Of a DNA stretch of 64,000 bases, positions 17,939-26,430 are shown piece by piece (positions within the stretch are counted from its first letter, which is position 1; each line of letters begins with the position of its first letter). Made by a program: the position numbers and the translations under genes. The notes under the pieces are model-generated. The model was not told the DNA's origin. It saw nothing but the letters and a program-made list of their open reading frames with translations, and ran no database searches. The DNA is from Chloroflexota bacterium. GTDB lineage: Bacteria; Chloroflexota; Dormibacteria; Aeolococcales; Aeolococcaceae. The stretch is from NCBI GenBank assembly GCA_005880985.1, contig VBIQ01000005.1, positions 372,001-436,000 on the forward strand, given 5' to 3'.

Positions 17939-18951
17939 CGACCGCCGATGAGCGGTGGTGGTGGCGACGCCCAGGCCTCGGGATTGACAGCATGCCTGGG
18001 CCTCCGGCCGGCGAGGGCGGCGACGGCGTTGTCGGCGCAGAGCTCCGCCATCGCGGCGCGGGTCCGCACCGTGGCGCTGCCCAGGTGGGGCGAGAGCACC
18101 GCGGTGTCGCAGTCGACCAGTCCCGGCGCGAGCCGAGGCTCGTCCTCGTAGACGTCGAGGCCGGCGCCGGCGATCCAGCCTTCGCGCAGCGCCACCGTCA
18201 GCGCCGCCTCGTCCACGACAGCGCCTCGTGCGGTGTTGATCAGCACCGCGGTGGGTTTCATGCGGCGCAGCGCGGTGGCGTCGATGAGGTGGTGGGTTGC
18301 GGCCGTGAGCGGCAGGTGCAGCGAGATCACGTCCGCCTCGCTCAGCAGGTCGGGCAACGGCATCACCCGCACCCGCTCGCCCAGCTCGTCGGCGACCGGC
18401 CGCGGGGACGAGTGCTCGGCGGCGGCGACCCGCATCGAGAACCCCAGCGCTCGTCTGGCGACCGCCTGACCGATGCGACCGAAGCCGACGACCCCGAGCA
18501 GCGCGTCCTGCAGGTCGAGGCCGAGAAGGAACTCCGGCTCCCAGCCGGAGAAGCGGCCCTGGCGGACCCGGCGATCGCCCTCGCACAGCCGGCGCGCCGC
18601 GGCCAGGATCAGGCCCATGGCGCAGTCCGCGGTCGCGTCGGTCAGCACCCCTGGGGTGTTGGCGACGATCACGCCTCGAGCCGTCGCCGCGGACACGTCG
18701 ACGTTGTCGTAGCCCACGGCGTAGGTGCACACCGCGCGCAGACGCGGTCGCCCGGCGTCCAGCACGTCGACGTCGATGCGGTCCCGGAGCTGCGGACAGA
18801 GCACGTCAACGCCCTCGCGGAGCGCCGCCTGCAGCTCGGTGACGGTGGGGATCCGGCCCATGACCCGCAGCTCGGCGACCGCCGCCAGGCGCGCCGGCCC
18901 CGGCTCTGGGAGCGCCAGCGTACAGAGGACGGTGCCGGCCACGGCCGTCAT
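17935..18951 (-). CDS. D-2-hydroxyacid dehydrogenase (glyoxylate reductase/SerA family)
   Basis: 338 residues from ATG 18951. NAD-binding motif GFGRIGQAVARRA, the substrate/catalytic blocks NTARGAVVDE (Arg), DVYEDEP (Glu) and SPHLGSAT (His) are all present, so it should be active. No ACT domain, so it is not a full SerA; GyaR-like glyoxylate or hydroxypyruvate reductase is more likely. Start is uncertain: GTG 18960 and TTG 18990 are in frame. The following phosphatase overlaps its end by 4 bases. Confidence 0.87.
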   Translation of the reverse strand: MTAVAGTVLCTLALPEPGPARLAAVAELRVMGRIPTVTELQAALREGVDVLCPQLRDRIDVDVLDAGRPRLRAVCTYAVGYDNVDVSAATARGVIVANTPGVLTDATADCAMGLILAAARRLCEGDRRVRQGRFSGWEPEFLLGLDLQDALLGVVGFGRIGQAVARRALGFSMRVAAAEHSSPRPVADELGERVRVMPLPDLLSEADVISLHLPLTAATHHLIDATALRRMKPTAVLINTARGAVVDEAALTVALREGWIAGAGLDVYEDEPRLAPGLVDCDTAVLSPHLGSATVRTRAAMAELCADNAVAALAGRRPRHAVNPEAWASPPPPLIGGR

Positions 18952-18980
18952 CGTAACCACGGCGTGATCAGGGCGCGTGG

Positions 18981-18986
18981 TACACT
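18981..18986 (+). promoter_or_regulatory. -10 box of DEAD-box helicase gene
   Basis: TACACT, ten bases before the in-frame TTG 18997. If the gene starts at GTG 19105 instead, the same box would give a 5' leader of about 110 bases. Confidence 0.45.
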
Positions 18987-18996
18987 GCAATTCGAT

Positions 18997-20241
18997 TTGC
19001 GACGACGTTCCTCACTGCGGCCGGTACGGCCGCGCGTCGCTGGATCGCATTCCGCTCCGACGGCGGTTGATGCGATCGCGACGGCTGATCCCGACCCGGT
19101 CTTCGTGTTCCGCGAGCTCGGACTGAGCGACCACGTGCTCGCGGCGATCGCCGCGATGGGCTTCGAGGTGCCAACCCCGATCCAGGGACGGTCGATCCCG
19201 GTTGCGCTGGAAGGACGAGACCTCCTCGGCCAGGCCCACACCGGAAGCGGCAAGACGGCCGCCTTCGGCATCCCCATGGTGGAACGCCTCGATCCGGCCG
19301 GGCCCGCCGTGCAGGGACTGGTGCTCTGTCCCACCCGTGAGCTGGCGGTGCAGGTGGAGCAGGAGGTCTCCCGCATCGGCGCGGTGCGCGGGATCCGTTC
19401 TGTCGCCCTCTATGGCGGGGAGTCGATCCGCCGGCAGCTCGAGGCGTTGCGCTCCGGACCGCACATCGTGGTGGCCACCCCGGGCCGTCTGCTGGACCAC
19501 TGTCACCGCCATTCCATCTCGCTGGCCACGGTGCGCATCGCCGTCCTCGACGAAGCCGACCGCATGCTCGACATGGGTTTCGCACCCGACGTCGAGCGGA
19601 TCCTCAGCAAGTGCCCGGCGCAGCGTCAGACGCTGCTCTTCAGCGCCACCATCGCCGACTGGGTGACGCGGCTGGCCCATCGCTACATGCACGAGCCCGT
19701 CTCCGTCTCGGTGAGCGTGCGCCCGGAGATCCCCTCGACGGTGCGCCAGCTCTACCTGCAGACCAGTTGGGCCGACAAGGTGGACGCGCTCTGCCGCATC
19801 GTCGACCAGCCCCACGTGCGGATGGCGCTGATCTTCGCCGAGACCAAGCGCAACGCCGACCTGCTGCAGGCCCAGCTGGTGCGCCGTGGCTACGCGGTCG
19901 GGTTGCTCCACGGCGATCTCTCCCAGCGGGAACGCGACCAGGCGATGGCCGGCTTCCGCGACAGTAGCCTGCGGCTGCTGATCGCCACCAACGTGGCGGC
20001 CCGCGGACTGGACATCGAGGACATCACCCACGTGATCAACTTCGACGTGCCGCTGACGCCGGAGGAGTATCTGCACCGCGTCGGTCGCACCGCCCGTGCC
20101 GGCCGTGAGGGCGTGGCCATCACCCTGATCACGCCGAGCGAGATCCTCAAGCTGAGAAGCGTGGAGCGCACCGCTCGGACCCACATCGAGCCGGCCTCAC
20201 TCGACGACTTCCCCGCCATCGCCCGCGCCGCCACGGCGTAA
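18997..20241 (+). CDS. DEAD-box RNA helicase (RhlE/DeaD-like)
   Basis: About 414 residues from TTG 18997, or 378 from GTG 19105. Q motif FEVPTPIQ, motif I AHTGSGKTAA, Ia PTRELAVQ, Ib TPGRLLDH, motif II LDEADRMLD, motif III FSATI, motif V TNVAARGLDIE and motif VI HRVGRTARAGR are all intact. There is no C-terminal extension, so it is a minimal ATP-dependent RNA unwinding core as in RhlE proteins. TTG is preferred because of the promoter spacing, but the first 36 residues are Arg/Pro-rich and not family-like. Confidence 0.9.
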   Translation: MRRRSSLRPVRPRVAGSHSAPTAVDAIATADPDPVFVFRELGLSDHVLAAIAAMGFEVPTPIQGRSIPVALEGRDLLGQAHTGSGKTAAFGIPMVERLDPAGPAVQGLVLCPTRELAVQVEQEVSRIGAVRGIRSVALYGGESIRRQLEALRSGPHIVVATPGRLLDHCHRHSISLATVRIAVLDEADRMLDMGFAPDVERILSKCPAQRQTLLFSATIADWVTRLAHRYMHEPVSVSVSVRPEIPSTVRQLYLQTSWADKVDALCRIVDQPHVRMALIFAETKRNADLLQAQLVRRGYAVGLLHGDLSQRERDQAMAGFRDSSLRLLIATNVAARGLDIEDITHVINFDVPLTPEEYLHRVGRTARAGREGVAITLITPSEILKLRSVERTARTHIEPASLDDFPAIARAATA

Positions 20242-20244
20242 TCT
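20239..20244 (+). promoter_or_regulatory. -10 box of alpha/beta hydrolase gene (leaderless type)
   Basis: TAATCT, seven bases before ATG 20252; it uses the helicase stop codon TAA as part of the box. Confidence 0.4.
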
Positions 20245-20251
20245 TCGGCGG

Positions 20252-21034
20252 ATGCCGGCGCCGCCCTTCCTGCACGACACCGGTGAGGGACGAGCGATCC
20301 TCCTGCTTCATGCCTTCCCCGTCGACGCCTCGCAGTGGGATGCGCAGGTGGCGGCGTTCAGTGACCGCTACCGATGCCTGCGCCCCGACGCCTTCGGCTG
20401 CGGCTCCTCGCCACCGCCGCCGCCACAGCTGACCCTCGACGCGGTGGCCGCCTCGGTGATGGCTGCGCTCGACTCCATGGGGGTCGACGAGCTGGCGGTG
20501 GTGGGACTGTCGATGGGCGGCTACACCGCCTTCGCGCTGCTGCGACAGCACTCGTCGCGCATCCGTGCCCTGGTCCTCGCCGACACCCGCGCCGGAGCCG
20601 ACAGCGATGCCGCGCGCGCCGACCGCAGATCGGTGGCCGAGCGGGTGCGCGCCGAGGGCGTGGAGTGGCTCGTCGAGCCGATGTGCGAGCGCCTGCTCGC
20701 CCCGGCATCGCTGGCCGAAGCCCACGTCGTCGATCCGGTGCGCGCGCGCATCCTCCGATGCCGCCCGGAGGGAGTGGCGGCCTGTCAGGAGGCGATGGCG
20801 GCGCGTCCCGACAGCACCGGCATGCTGGCCGGCATCGCGGTGCCCACCCTGGTGATCGCCGGCGAGCTCGACATCGTCACCCCGCCTGCCGAGGCCAGTC
20901 AGATGGCGCAGGCGATCCCCGGAGCCGGCGTCGAGATCATCGGCGGGGCCGGCCACCTCAGCAACCTCGAGCGGCCCGACGACTTCACCACAGCGGTGAG
21001 CTCGTTCCTCGACGAGGCGTACCCGGCCGGCTAG
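20252..21034 (+). CDS. Alpha/beta hydrolase
   Basis: 260 residues. Oxyanion-hole LLHAFPVD near 19-26, nucleophile elbow GLSMGG near 88-93, catalytic Asp in AGELDIVTP near 208-216 and catalytic His in GGAGHLSNLE near 232-241. The form matches the RsbQ/3-oxoadipate-enol-lactonase/haloperoxidase group of small esterases; the substrate is unknown. No signal peptide. Confidence 0.87.
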   Translation: MPAPPFLHDTGEGRAILLLHAFPVDASQWDAQVAAFSDRYRCLRPDAFGCGSSPPPPPQLTLDAVAASVMAALDSMGVDELAVVGLSMGGYTAFALLRQHSSRIRALVLADTRAGADSDAARADRRSVAERVRAEGVEWLVEPMCERLLAPASLAEAHVVDPVRARILRCRPEGVAACQEAMAARPDSTGMLAGIAVPTLVIAGELDIVTPPAEASQMAQAIPGAGVEIIGGAGHLSNLERPDDFTTAVSSFLDEAYPAG

Positions 21035-21043
21035 CGGGCGCCG

Positions 21044-22249
21044 TCAGCGAGCCGCGGCGGCGGCGGCGACCTCGGTCGGCACCGCGTTCGGGCTCATGCA
21101 GAACCCCTCGTAGTCGATGGGCTCGGTGATGGTGGGGTTCTCGCCGCACACCGGGCAGTGCGGATCGCGCGGCACCCGGAACTCGCGGAACCTCATGTCG
21201 AGCGCGTCGACGGTCAGCAGGCGCCCGCTGAGCGGCTCGCCGCTGCCGATGATCAGCTTGATCACCTCGGTGGCCTGCAGGATGCCGACGATCCCCGGCA
21301 GCACCCCGAGCACTCCCGCCTCGGCGCACGAGGGCGCCTCCTCCGGCGGCGGTGGCGCCGGGTAGCGGCAGCGGTAGCACGGCGAGGCGAAGGGCAGCAC
21401 CGTGGTCACCTGGCCGTCGAAGCGGAAGATGCCGCCGTCGACCAGCGGCTTGCGGGCGAACAGCGCCGCGTCGTTGGCGAGGTAGCGGGTGGGGAAGTTG
21501 TCGCACCCGTTGACGATGACGTCGTACCGGGAGAAGAGATCGACGGCATTCTCGGAGCTGAGCATCTCGCGATGCTCCACCACACGGACGTCAGGATTGA
21601 GCGCGTTGATGGCAATCCTGGCCGATTCCGTCTTGGGCATGCCGACCCGGTCGACGGTGTGGATCACCTGCCGCTGCAGATTGCTGACGTCGACGAGGTC
21701 GAAGTCGACCAGCCCGATGGTGCCGACCCCGGCGGCGGCCAGGTAGAGGGCGGCGGGGGAGCCGAGGCCACCGGCGCCGATGAGGAGCACGCTGGCGTCG
21801 AGGAGCTTGCGCTGTCCCTCCTCGCCGACCTCGGGGACCAGCAGATGGCGGCTGTACCGCTGCTTCTGCTCCGGGCTCAGGGCGCGGGGGATGACGAAGG
21901 GATGGTTGTGCGACTTCCAGGCGCCGAAGCCCCCCGCCATCGACTCGACGTCGGTGTACCCCATGCGGCTGATCGACTCGGCCGCGAGCAGCGACCGGGC
22001 TCCACCCGCGCAGTAGAGGGTGATCGGGGTGTCGCGATCGGGCACCCGGTCCTCGATCTGGGTCTCGATGAAGCCCTTGCTGAGGTGCATGGCGCCGGGG
22101 AGGTGACCCTCCTCGAACTCATGGCGCTCGCGCACGTCGATGAGCAGCCGGCCCGCACCGTCCGCGCCGCGGCGGGCAACCTCCTCGGGGCTGACCTCGG
22201 GAACGACCGCCCGAGCGGCCGCCAGCAGGTCGCGGGAGGTCTGGGGCAT
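21044..22249 (-). CDS. moeB: Rhodanese-MoeB/ThiF fusion (sulfur-carrier adenylyltransferase)
   Basis: 401 residues. The N-terminal rhodanese domain (about 1-110) carries LIDVRERHEFEEGHLPGA and an active-site loop CAGGARS (Cys80). The ThiF/MoeB domain (about 130-380) has the ATP loop GAGGLGSPAA, the DFDLVDVSNLQRQ block, two zinc CxxC pairs (CYRC and CPVC) and a conserved catalytic Cys in SCAEAGVLG. Such proteins adenylate and thiolate MoaD- or ThiS-like sulfur carriers for molybdopterin, thiamin or cysteine synthesis. The rhodanese is N-terminal here; in MoeZ/MOCS3 it is C-terminal. mogA and moaC lie elsewhere in this window, which fits a role in molybdenum cofactor. Confidence 0.9.
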   Translation of the reverse strand: MPQTSRDLLAAARAVVPEVSPEEVARRGADGAGRLLIDVRERHEFEEGHLPGAMHLSKGFIETQIEDRVPDRDTPITLYCAGGARSLLAAESISRMGYTDVESMAGGFGAWKSHNHPFVIPRALSPEQKQRYSRHLLVPEVGEEGQRKLLDASVLLIGAGGLGSPAALYLAAAGVGTIGLVDFDLVDVSNLQRQVIHTVDRVGMPKTESARIAINALNPDVRVVEHREMLSSENAVDLFSRYDVIVNGCDNFPTRYLANDAALFARKPLVDGGIFRFDGQVTTVLPFASPCYRCRYPAPPPPEEAPSCAEAGVLGVLPGIVGILQATEVIKLIIGSGEPLSGRLLTVDALDMRFREFRVPRDPHCPVCGENPTITEPIDYEGFCMSPNAVPTEVAAAAAAR

Positions 22250-22330
22250 CGTGGTGGGCCTCGTCGTGTCCGGCTCCGGGCTCTCACTCCCCGCCGCCGG
22301 CCGGTGCGGTGGCGGATTTAGTCGATCCAC

Positions 22331-22336
22331 ATTATC
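22331..22336 (-). promoter_or_regulatory. -10 box upstream of rhodanese-MoeB gene
   Basis: GATAAT on the minus strand, in a short AT-rich patch. It predicts a leader of about 70 bases before ATG 22249. Confidence 0.4.
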
Positions 22337-22388
22337 AACAATCCTCGCGCCCGCCAAACCCAGCCGGAGCCGGGCGAATCGGCCCCGG

Positions 22389-23258
22389 CTACCGCGGTCG
22401 GGTGGAGAGGAAGGTCGCGGTGATGTCGCTGGTGTACGCCCCCAGGGCGGTGGCGAAGCTGCTGGTGGAGTGGGTGAACACCGCCAGGTGGAGCGCGGGC
22501 GACCAGTCGGCCTCCTGAAAGACCAGCGATCCCCGGTAGGCGACGCCCATGGCGGTTCCGGCGAAGTCGAAGCGCCCGCTCAGCTGCCAGGTGCTGACCG
22601 GCTGCCCGCCGATCGACACCGTCTTGGGCGCCACCACCTGGCCGGAGTACGTCCCGCTGCCGCCCTGGTAGGTGAACGACCCCTGGAAGGTGGAGCCGGG
22701 ACGCAGCTGACCCGGGATCAGCACCGCCGGCGGTGAGGGGTTCAGCACGAACTGGCCGCTGGGACCGTTGCGTCGCAGCGAGAGCAGCTCGACGGTGCCA
22801 TCGGCGGTGGTGAGGTTGCTGAAGTCGGCCGAACCGCCGCTCGACTGGGGGATGTGGTCGACCTGCTCGGTCCCGCCCGCCGCCGCCGCCGGCGCGTCGT
22901 AGGTGATGGCCGTCCGCCCCGGCGGCGGGCTCGAACCCTTCGGCCCGGTCTCGCTGCCCTCGATGTCCACCGGGTAGACGCCGGACGCGGCGGCGGTGGC
23001 GGCGGAAGCCGCCCCGCCGGCGGCCGCCCCGCGGTTTCCCGGGACGCCACCATCCGCCGCCCGGGCAGAGGGAGTTGCGGCCCGGCCCGGGGCCTGCCCC
23101 GGAGCGGAAGCGGAGGCGGCGCCGGGGAGGGTCGCCGAGGAGGTGGCCCCCGTCCCCGAGCGGGCACCGCCCTGGGGCGCCACCGCCGCTCCACCGCCGC
23201 AGGCGGCAAGAAGCAGGGCGGTCGCGAGCGCGGCGGGAACCCTTCCCCCGAGATGCAC
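22389..23258 (-). CDS. Lipoprotein of unknown function with low-complexity linker
   Basis: 289 residues from GTG 23258 (GGAG directly upstream, spacing short). The signal peptide has a hydrophobic ATALLLAAC lipobox with Cys at 20. Residues 21-100 are an Ala/Gly/Ser/Pro linker. The C-terminal ~180 residues form a beta-rich domain with phrases FQGSFTYQGGSGTYSG, VSTWQLSGRFDFAG and YRGSLVFQEADWSP. No family is recognised. It is expected to be anchored to the outer face of the membrane. It is divergent from the small membrane protein at 23297. Confidence 0.7.
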   Translation of the reverse strand: MHLGGRVPAALATALLLAACGGGAAVAPQGGARSGTGATSSATLPGAASASAPGQAPGRAATPSARAADGGVPGNRGAAAGGAASAATAAASGVYPVDIEGSETGPKGSSPPPGRTAITYDAPAAAAGGTEQVDHIPQSSGGSADFSNLTTADGTVELLSLRRNGPSGQFVLNPSPPAVLIPGQLRPGSTFQGSFTYQGGSGTYSGQVVAPKTVSIGGQPVSTWQLSGRFDFAGTAMGVAYRGSLVFQEADWSPALHLAVFTHSTSSFATALGAYTSDITATFLSTRPR

Positions 23259-23282
23259 GCCTCCATGGTGCCTCGCCCGCCC

Positions 23283-23288
23283 TACAGT
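23283..23288 (+). promoter_or_regulatory. -10 box of small membrane protein gene (leaderless type)
   Basis: TACAGT, eight bases before ATG 23297. Confidence 0.5.
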
Positions 23289-23296
23289 CGGCTGCG

Positions 23297-23443
23297 ATGC
23301 CCGACCTGCGATTCGACGACCCGCTTCCCGAACGGCTGCCGGTGCCGCGCCCGCGCGGGTGGTTCGAGCTCTTCTGCTGCACCACCGTGCTGCTGGTCTT
23401 CGCCGGCGTCCTGATCGCCATCGCCCTGCTGTCGTCCCGCTGA
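23297..23443 (+). CDS. Small single-span membrane protein
   Basis: 48 residues: a polar, Pro/Arg-rich N-terminal half of about 22 residues, then one hydrophobic helix (about 24-45, containing LFCCTTVLLVFAG) and a short SSR tail. The stop TGA overlaps ATG of the Mur ligase by one base, so the two are one transcript and probably co-translated. Function unknown; a role beside the Mur ligase is only an inference from position. Support is the promoter box and the coupling. Confidence 0.6.
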   Translation: MPDLRFDDPLPERLPVPRPRGWFELFCCTTVLLVFAGVLIAIALLSSR

Positions 23444-24993
23444 TGGACCGCGCTGAAGAGAATCGCTCCATGCCGAGGTCGCTGGGCCGGCTGCTTGCCG
23501 CCGCGGGGCTGACCGTGCCGCGCGATGCCGACGAGGTCGAGGTGGCGCGGGTGGTCTACGACTCGCGCCGCGCCGCGCCGGGGTCGCTCTTCGTCGCCAT
23601 CCCCGGCACTCACGTCGACGGTCACGCGTTCGCACGCGAGGCGGTGCTCGGGGGTGCGGTCGCGGTGGTGGCGGAGCACACTCCCCAGCCCGAGCTGCCA
23701 CCGGGGGTGCCCCTGATCCTGGCCGCCGACAGCCGGGCGGCGCTGGCTCCGCTGGCGGCCGCCGCCTGCGACCACCCCTCGCGCTCGCTCTGCGTCGCCG
23801 GCGTCACCGGCACCGACGGCAAGACCACCACCACCACCATGCTCCACGCCGCGTGGCGCGGCGCCGGCATCGCCGCCGGCAGCCTGAGCACCATCGATTT
23901 CCGCGACCTCGACGAGGTGGTGCCGAACCCGACCCGGCAGACCACCCTCGAAGCCTCCGATCTGCAGGAGCGCATGCGAGGGCTGCTCGCTCGCGGGCGC
24001 ACCCATGTGGCCCTCGAGACCTCGAGTCACGCGCTCTCGCTGCATCGCGTCGACGCGATCGACTTCCGGGCGGCGGTGTACACCCGCATCACCTCGGAGC
24101 ACCTCGACTTCCACCACACCCGGGAGGAGTACCTCGCCAGCAAGCGGTCGCTGCTCGAACGCGTCGCCAGCGGCGCCGGCGGCATCGTCGTGCTCGATCG
24201 CGACGACGACTTCGCGTTTCCCCAGCTGGCGGCGCTGCCGGTGCCGACGCGCCTCACCTACAGCCTGGCGGGCGTCGCCGACGCCGACCTGGTGGCGGAG
24301 TCGGTGCAGGTGGACGTCGGTGGCATCCACCTGGTGGCCCGCACGCCCTGGGGGACGGTGCCACTGAGGCTCCGCCTGTCCGGTCGATTCAACGCCGGCA
24401 ATGCGCTCGCCGCGCTCGCCGCGGCCTGTGCGACGGGTGCTGCGCTCGAGGGCGCTGCCGCCGGACTGGCAGGGCTGGAGCGCGTCAGCGGCCGCATGGA
24501 GGCCGTCGCGCTGGGGCAGGAGTTCGGCGTGGTCATCGATTACGCCCACACTGCCGAGGCATTGCGGTCGGTCCTCGCCGAGCTTCGGGCGGCGACGGCG
24601 GGCCGGCTGTGGGCGGTCTTCGGCTCGGCGGGAGAACGCGATCGGGAGAAGCGCCCCGCCATGGGCGCAGTGGCGGCGCGGCTGTGCGACCGGATCGTGC
24701 TCTGCGACGAGGATCCTCGCGAGGAGGACCGGACGGCGATCATCGCCGACATCGCCGAGGGTGCTCGCGCGGCGGGCGCCCGGGACGGCGAGACGCTCTT
24801 CCTCATCCCCGACCGTGACGCCGCCATCGCGTTCGCCATCGACGGCTGTGGCGCGGGCGACACCGTGCTGCTCGCCGGCAAGGGACACGAGAGGTCGATT
24901 CTCAGCGGCGCGCGAACCGTTCCCTGGGACGAGCGCGGCGCCGCCGAGGCGGCGCTTCGACGGCGGCTGGCGCGGGCGGGCACGCCGTCGTAG
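23443..24993 (+). CDS. murE: Mur ligase, MurE type
   Basis: 516 residues. MurE adds the third amino acid to UDP-MurNAc-dipeptide in peptidoglycan synthesis. The N-terminal UDP-binding domain is followed by the ATP loop GVTGTDGKTTTT near 121-132, the conserved ETSSHALSLHR, TSEHLDFH and carbamylated-Lys region (SKRSLLE), RFNAGNALAALAAA, DYAHTAEAL and GSAGERDREKRPAM. The substrate-selecting loop reads DEDPREED rather than the DNPR of typical diaminopimelate enzymes. No other mur or fts gene is near, so this may be a paralogue outside the dcw cluster. An alternative start is ATG 23470. Confidence 0.85.
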   Translation: MDRAEENRSMPRSLGRLLAAAGLTVPRDADEVEVARVVYDSRRAAPGSLFVAIPGTHVDGHAFAREAVLGGAVAVVAEHTPQPELPPGVPLILAADSRAALAPLAAAACDHPSRSLCVAGVTGTDGKTTTTTMLHAAWRGAGIAAGSLSTIDFRDLDEVVPNPTRQTTLEASDLQERMRGLLARGRTHVALETSSHALSLHRVDAIDFRAAVYTRITSEHLDFHHTREEYLASKRSLLERVASGAGGIVVLDRDDDFAFPQLAALPVPTRLTYSLAGVADADLVAESVQVDVGGIHLVARTPWGTVPLRLRLSGRFNAGNALAALAAACATGAALEGAAAGLAGLERVSGRMEAVALGQEFGVVIDYAHTAEALRSVLAELRAATAGRLWAVFGSAGERDREKRPAMGAVAARLCDRIVLCDEDPREEDRTAIIADIAEGARAAGARDGETLFLIPDRDAAIAFAIDGCGAGDTVLLAGKGHERSILSGARTVPWDERGAAEAALRRRLARAGTPS

Positions 24994-25019
24994 CATCGCC
25001 AGGGCAGGTGCCTCGGTAC

Positions 25020-25025
25020 GGAGGG
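25020..25025 (+). promoter_or_regulatory. Shine-Dalgarno GGAGGG for the 99-residue gene
   Basis: Nine bases before ATG 25035; it decides the start over an upstream GTG at 25008. A TAGCAT box overlapping the murE stop (24991-24996) could be the promoter. Confidence 0.5.
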
Positions 25026-25034
25026 CGCGCGTCG

Positions 25035-25334
25035 ATGACGGCCTGGGACAAACGCGTACGCACCCTGACCCTGCACGGGGTCGAGCAGAACATGGCGCTG
25101 GGGGCGAGGTACTTCCGTTTCGAGGTGCTGGGATTAGACTCCTCCGTCGATCCCGCCCCGCACCGGCTGCCCGCCGCCGTCCAGGTGCTCGAGGAGGTCG
25201 GCAGCCACGGCCGCTGCGTCATCGTTCTCCCCGACGAGCGGCGCGTCGCGCTGTACGCGGTGCATCCCGAGAGCGGGGCCCCCGAGGTCGTCTGGTACGA
25301 GCGCACCGAGCGGATCCAGGCCAGCCGCCGCTGA
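25035..25334 (+). CDS. Hypothetical small protein
   Basis: 99 residues, soluble, no signal peptide. It contains VRTLTLHGVEQN, RYFRFEVLG and VIVLPDERRVALYAVHP, suggesting a small alpha/beta fold. No family recognised. Support is a good ribosome binding site, length, and balanced composition. It is convergent with rsmG, leaving only one base between stops. Confidence 0.55.
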   Translation: MTAWDKRVRTLTLHGVEQNMALGARYFRFEVLGLDSSVDPAPHRLPAAVQVLEEVGSHGRCVIVLPDERRVALYAVHPESGAPEVVWYERTERIQASRR

Positions 25335-25335
25335 T

Positions 25336-25983
25336 TCAGCCCAGCGGCCGCCGCGCCGGGACGCCGGAGCGGCGCGGAAACCGGTCGGGCGTCGGCCGCT
25401 CCTTGGTCACCACCAGGATGCCGTCCCTCGCCGCCCTCGGAACCCCCCCGCCACATTGCCGGGCGGCGACCTCCGCCTGGAGCACGGCTGCCTCGGCGTC
25501 TCCGACGAGGGCGGTGAGCAGTCCGCCGACTCTCAGCAGCGGCAGCGCCAGCTCGCAGAGCGTCCCGGGGGCGGCGGTGGCCCGCGAGGTGGCCAGGTCG
25601 AATCGCTCCCGCAGCTCTGGGTCGCGCCCGACATCCTCTGCTCGCCGCCGCGCCACGGCGACCGCGCCCAGCCGCAGCATCCCGGCCACGTGGACCAGGA
25701 AGGCCGCCTTGCGGGCATCGGCTTCGATCAGCAGCAGGCGGAGATCGGGTCGCAGGACGGAGATGGGGATCGCCGGTGCTCCGCCACCGGAACCGACGTC
25801 GACCAGGCGCGACCGGGGCGCCGGGGCCGCCGCCTCGAGCAGTCCCATGCTCTCCTCGACGTGCCTGCCCCAGGCCAGCTCGCGGGGAACCGCGGTCAGG
25901 TTGACGCGAGGGTTCCAGAGGTAGAGCTCATCCAGCCAGCGCTCGAGGAGGGCTCGCTCCGCCGGCGAGAGAGACGCGCTCAG
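25336..25983 (-). CDS. rsmG: 16S rRNA (guanine527-N7)-methyltransferase RsmG
   Basis: About 215 residues if read from CTG 25983. The SAM site VDVGSGGGAPAIPI lies near 61-74, and the N-terminal helix with ERWLDELYLWNPRVNLTAV carries the family's W-x-x-x-x-NLTA pattern before HVEES. This N-terminal block is needed for the known fold, yet no ATG, GTG or TTG exists in frame between the upstream TAG stop and ATG 25848, which lies after it. CTG 25983, with AAGG a few bases upstream, gives the usual length (E. coli 207). It stands apart from mnmG and parAB, its common neighbours. Confidence 0.82.
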   Translation of the reverse strand: MSASLSPAERALLERWLDELYLWNPRVNLTAVPRELAWGRHVEESMGLLEAAAPAPRSRLVDVGSGGGAPAIPISVLRPDLRLLLIEADARKAAFLVHVAGMLRLGAVAVARRRAEDVGRDPELRERFDLATSRATAAPGTLCELALPLLRVGGLLTALVGDAEAAVLQAEVAARQCGGGVPRAARDGILVVTKERPTPDRFPRRSGVPARRPLG

Positions 25984-26189
25984 CTGGATGCCTTGCCCGG
26001 GGCCAACGCCCGCCCCGGCGGAGGGACGGCCGGCATGCCGCCGACGCTACACCGGAGTCGCGCGCCGGCGCCGGGCCCGAGACCGGGGCGGCGGCGCGCG
26101 CGGCCTCGCCGGCACCGGGTCCCCGCAACGCAGGCGCCCGTGCCATCATTCCGACGACGGTCGAGGGGAATCGGCAGCTGGAGAGAAGG

Positions 26190-26378
26190 ATGGCGACACC
26201 GGTGCCGTGCCCGCGTTGCAGCTCGCCGCGTCTGGCGGTGATCTACTACGACGCCGACGGCAAGCCTCTCGGTGGTCATCACGAGTGCGCTGAGTGCGGG
26301 CCTCGTCACGCCGTCAAACTGGTGCCTCTGCCGCGACCGGCGGTGCGCCGGCAGCTGCTCGAGCGCAAGGCGTCCTGA
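26190..26378 (+). CDS. Small zinc-ribbon protein
   Basis: 62 residues. Two CxxC knuckles, CPRC at 7-10 and CAEC at 33-36, are arranged like a C4 zinc ribbon around a GKPLGGHHE turn. The C-terminal third is basic. GAGAAGG sits just upstream of the ATG, supporting the start. Function unknown; such ribbons bind nucleic acid or serve as protein adaptors. Confidence 0.65.
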   Translation: MATPVPCPRCSSPRLAVIYYDADGKPLGGHHECAECGPRHAVKLVPLPRPAVRRQLLERKAS

Positions 26379-26430
26379 GACCGGCTCACACCGCTGCGAG
26401 TCCACGCTGACGTCGGCGTGGCAAAGGGGG

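Noticed and set aside
17057..18730. A 557-codon version of the HAD phosphatase
   Set aside because: Residues upstream of GTG 17938 are an out-of-frame reading of the D-2-hydroxyacid dehydrogenase; the 4-base GTGA overlap marks the true start.
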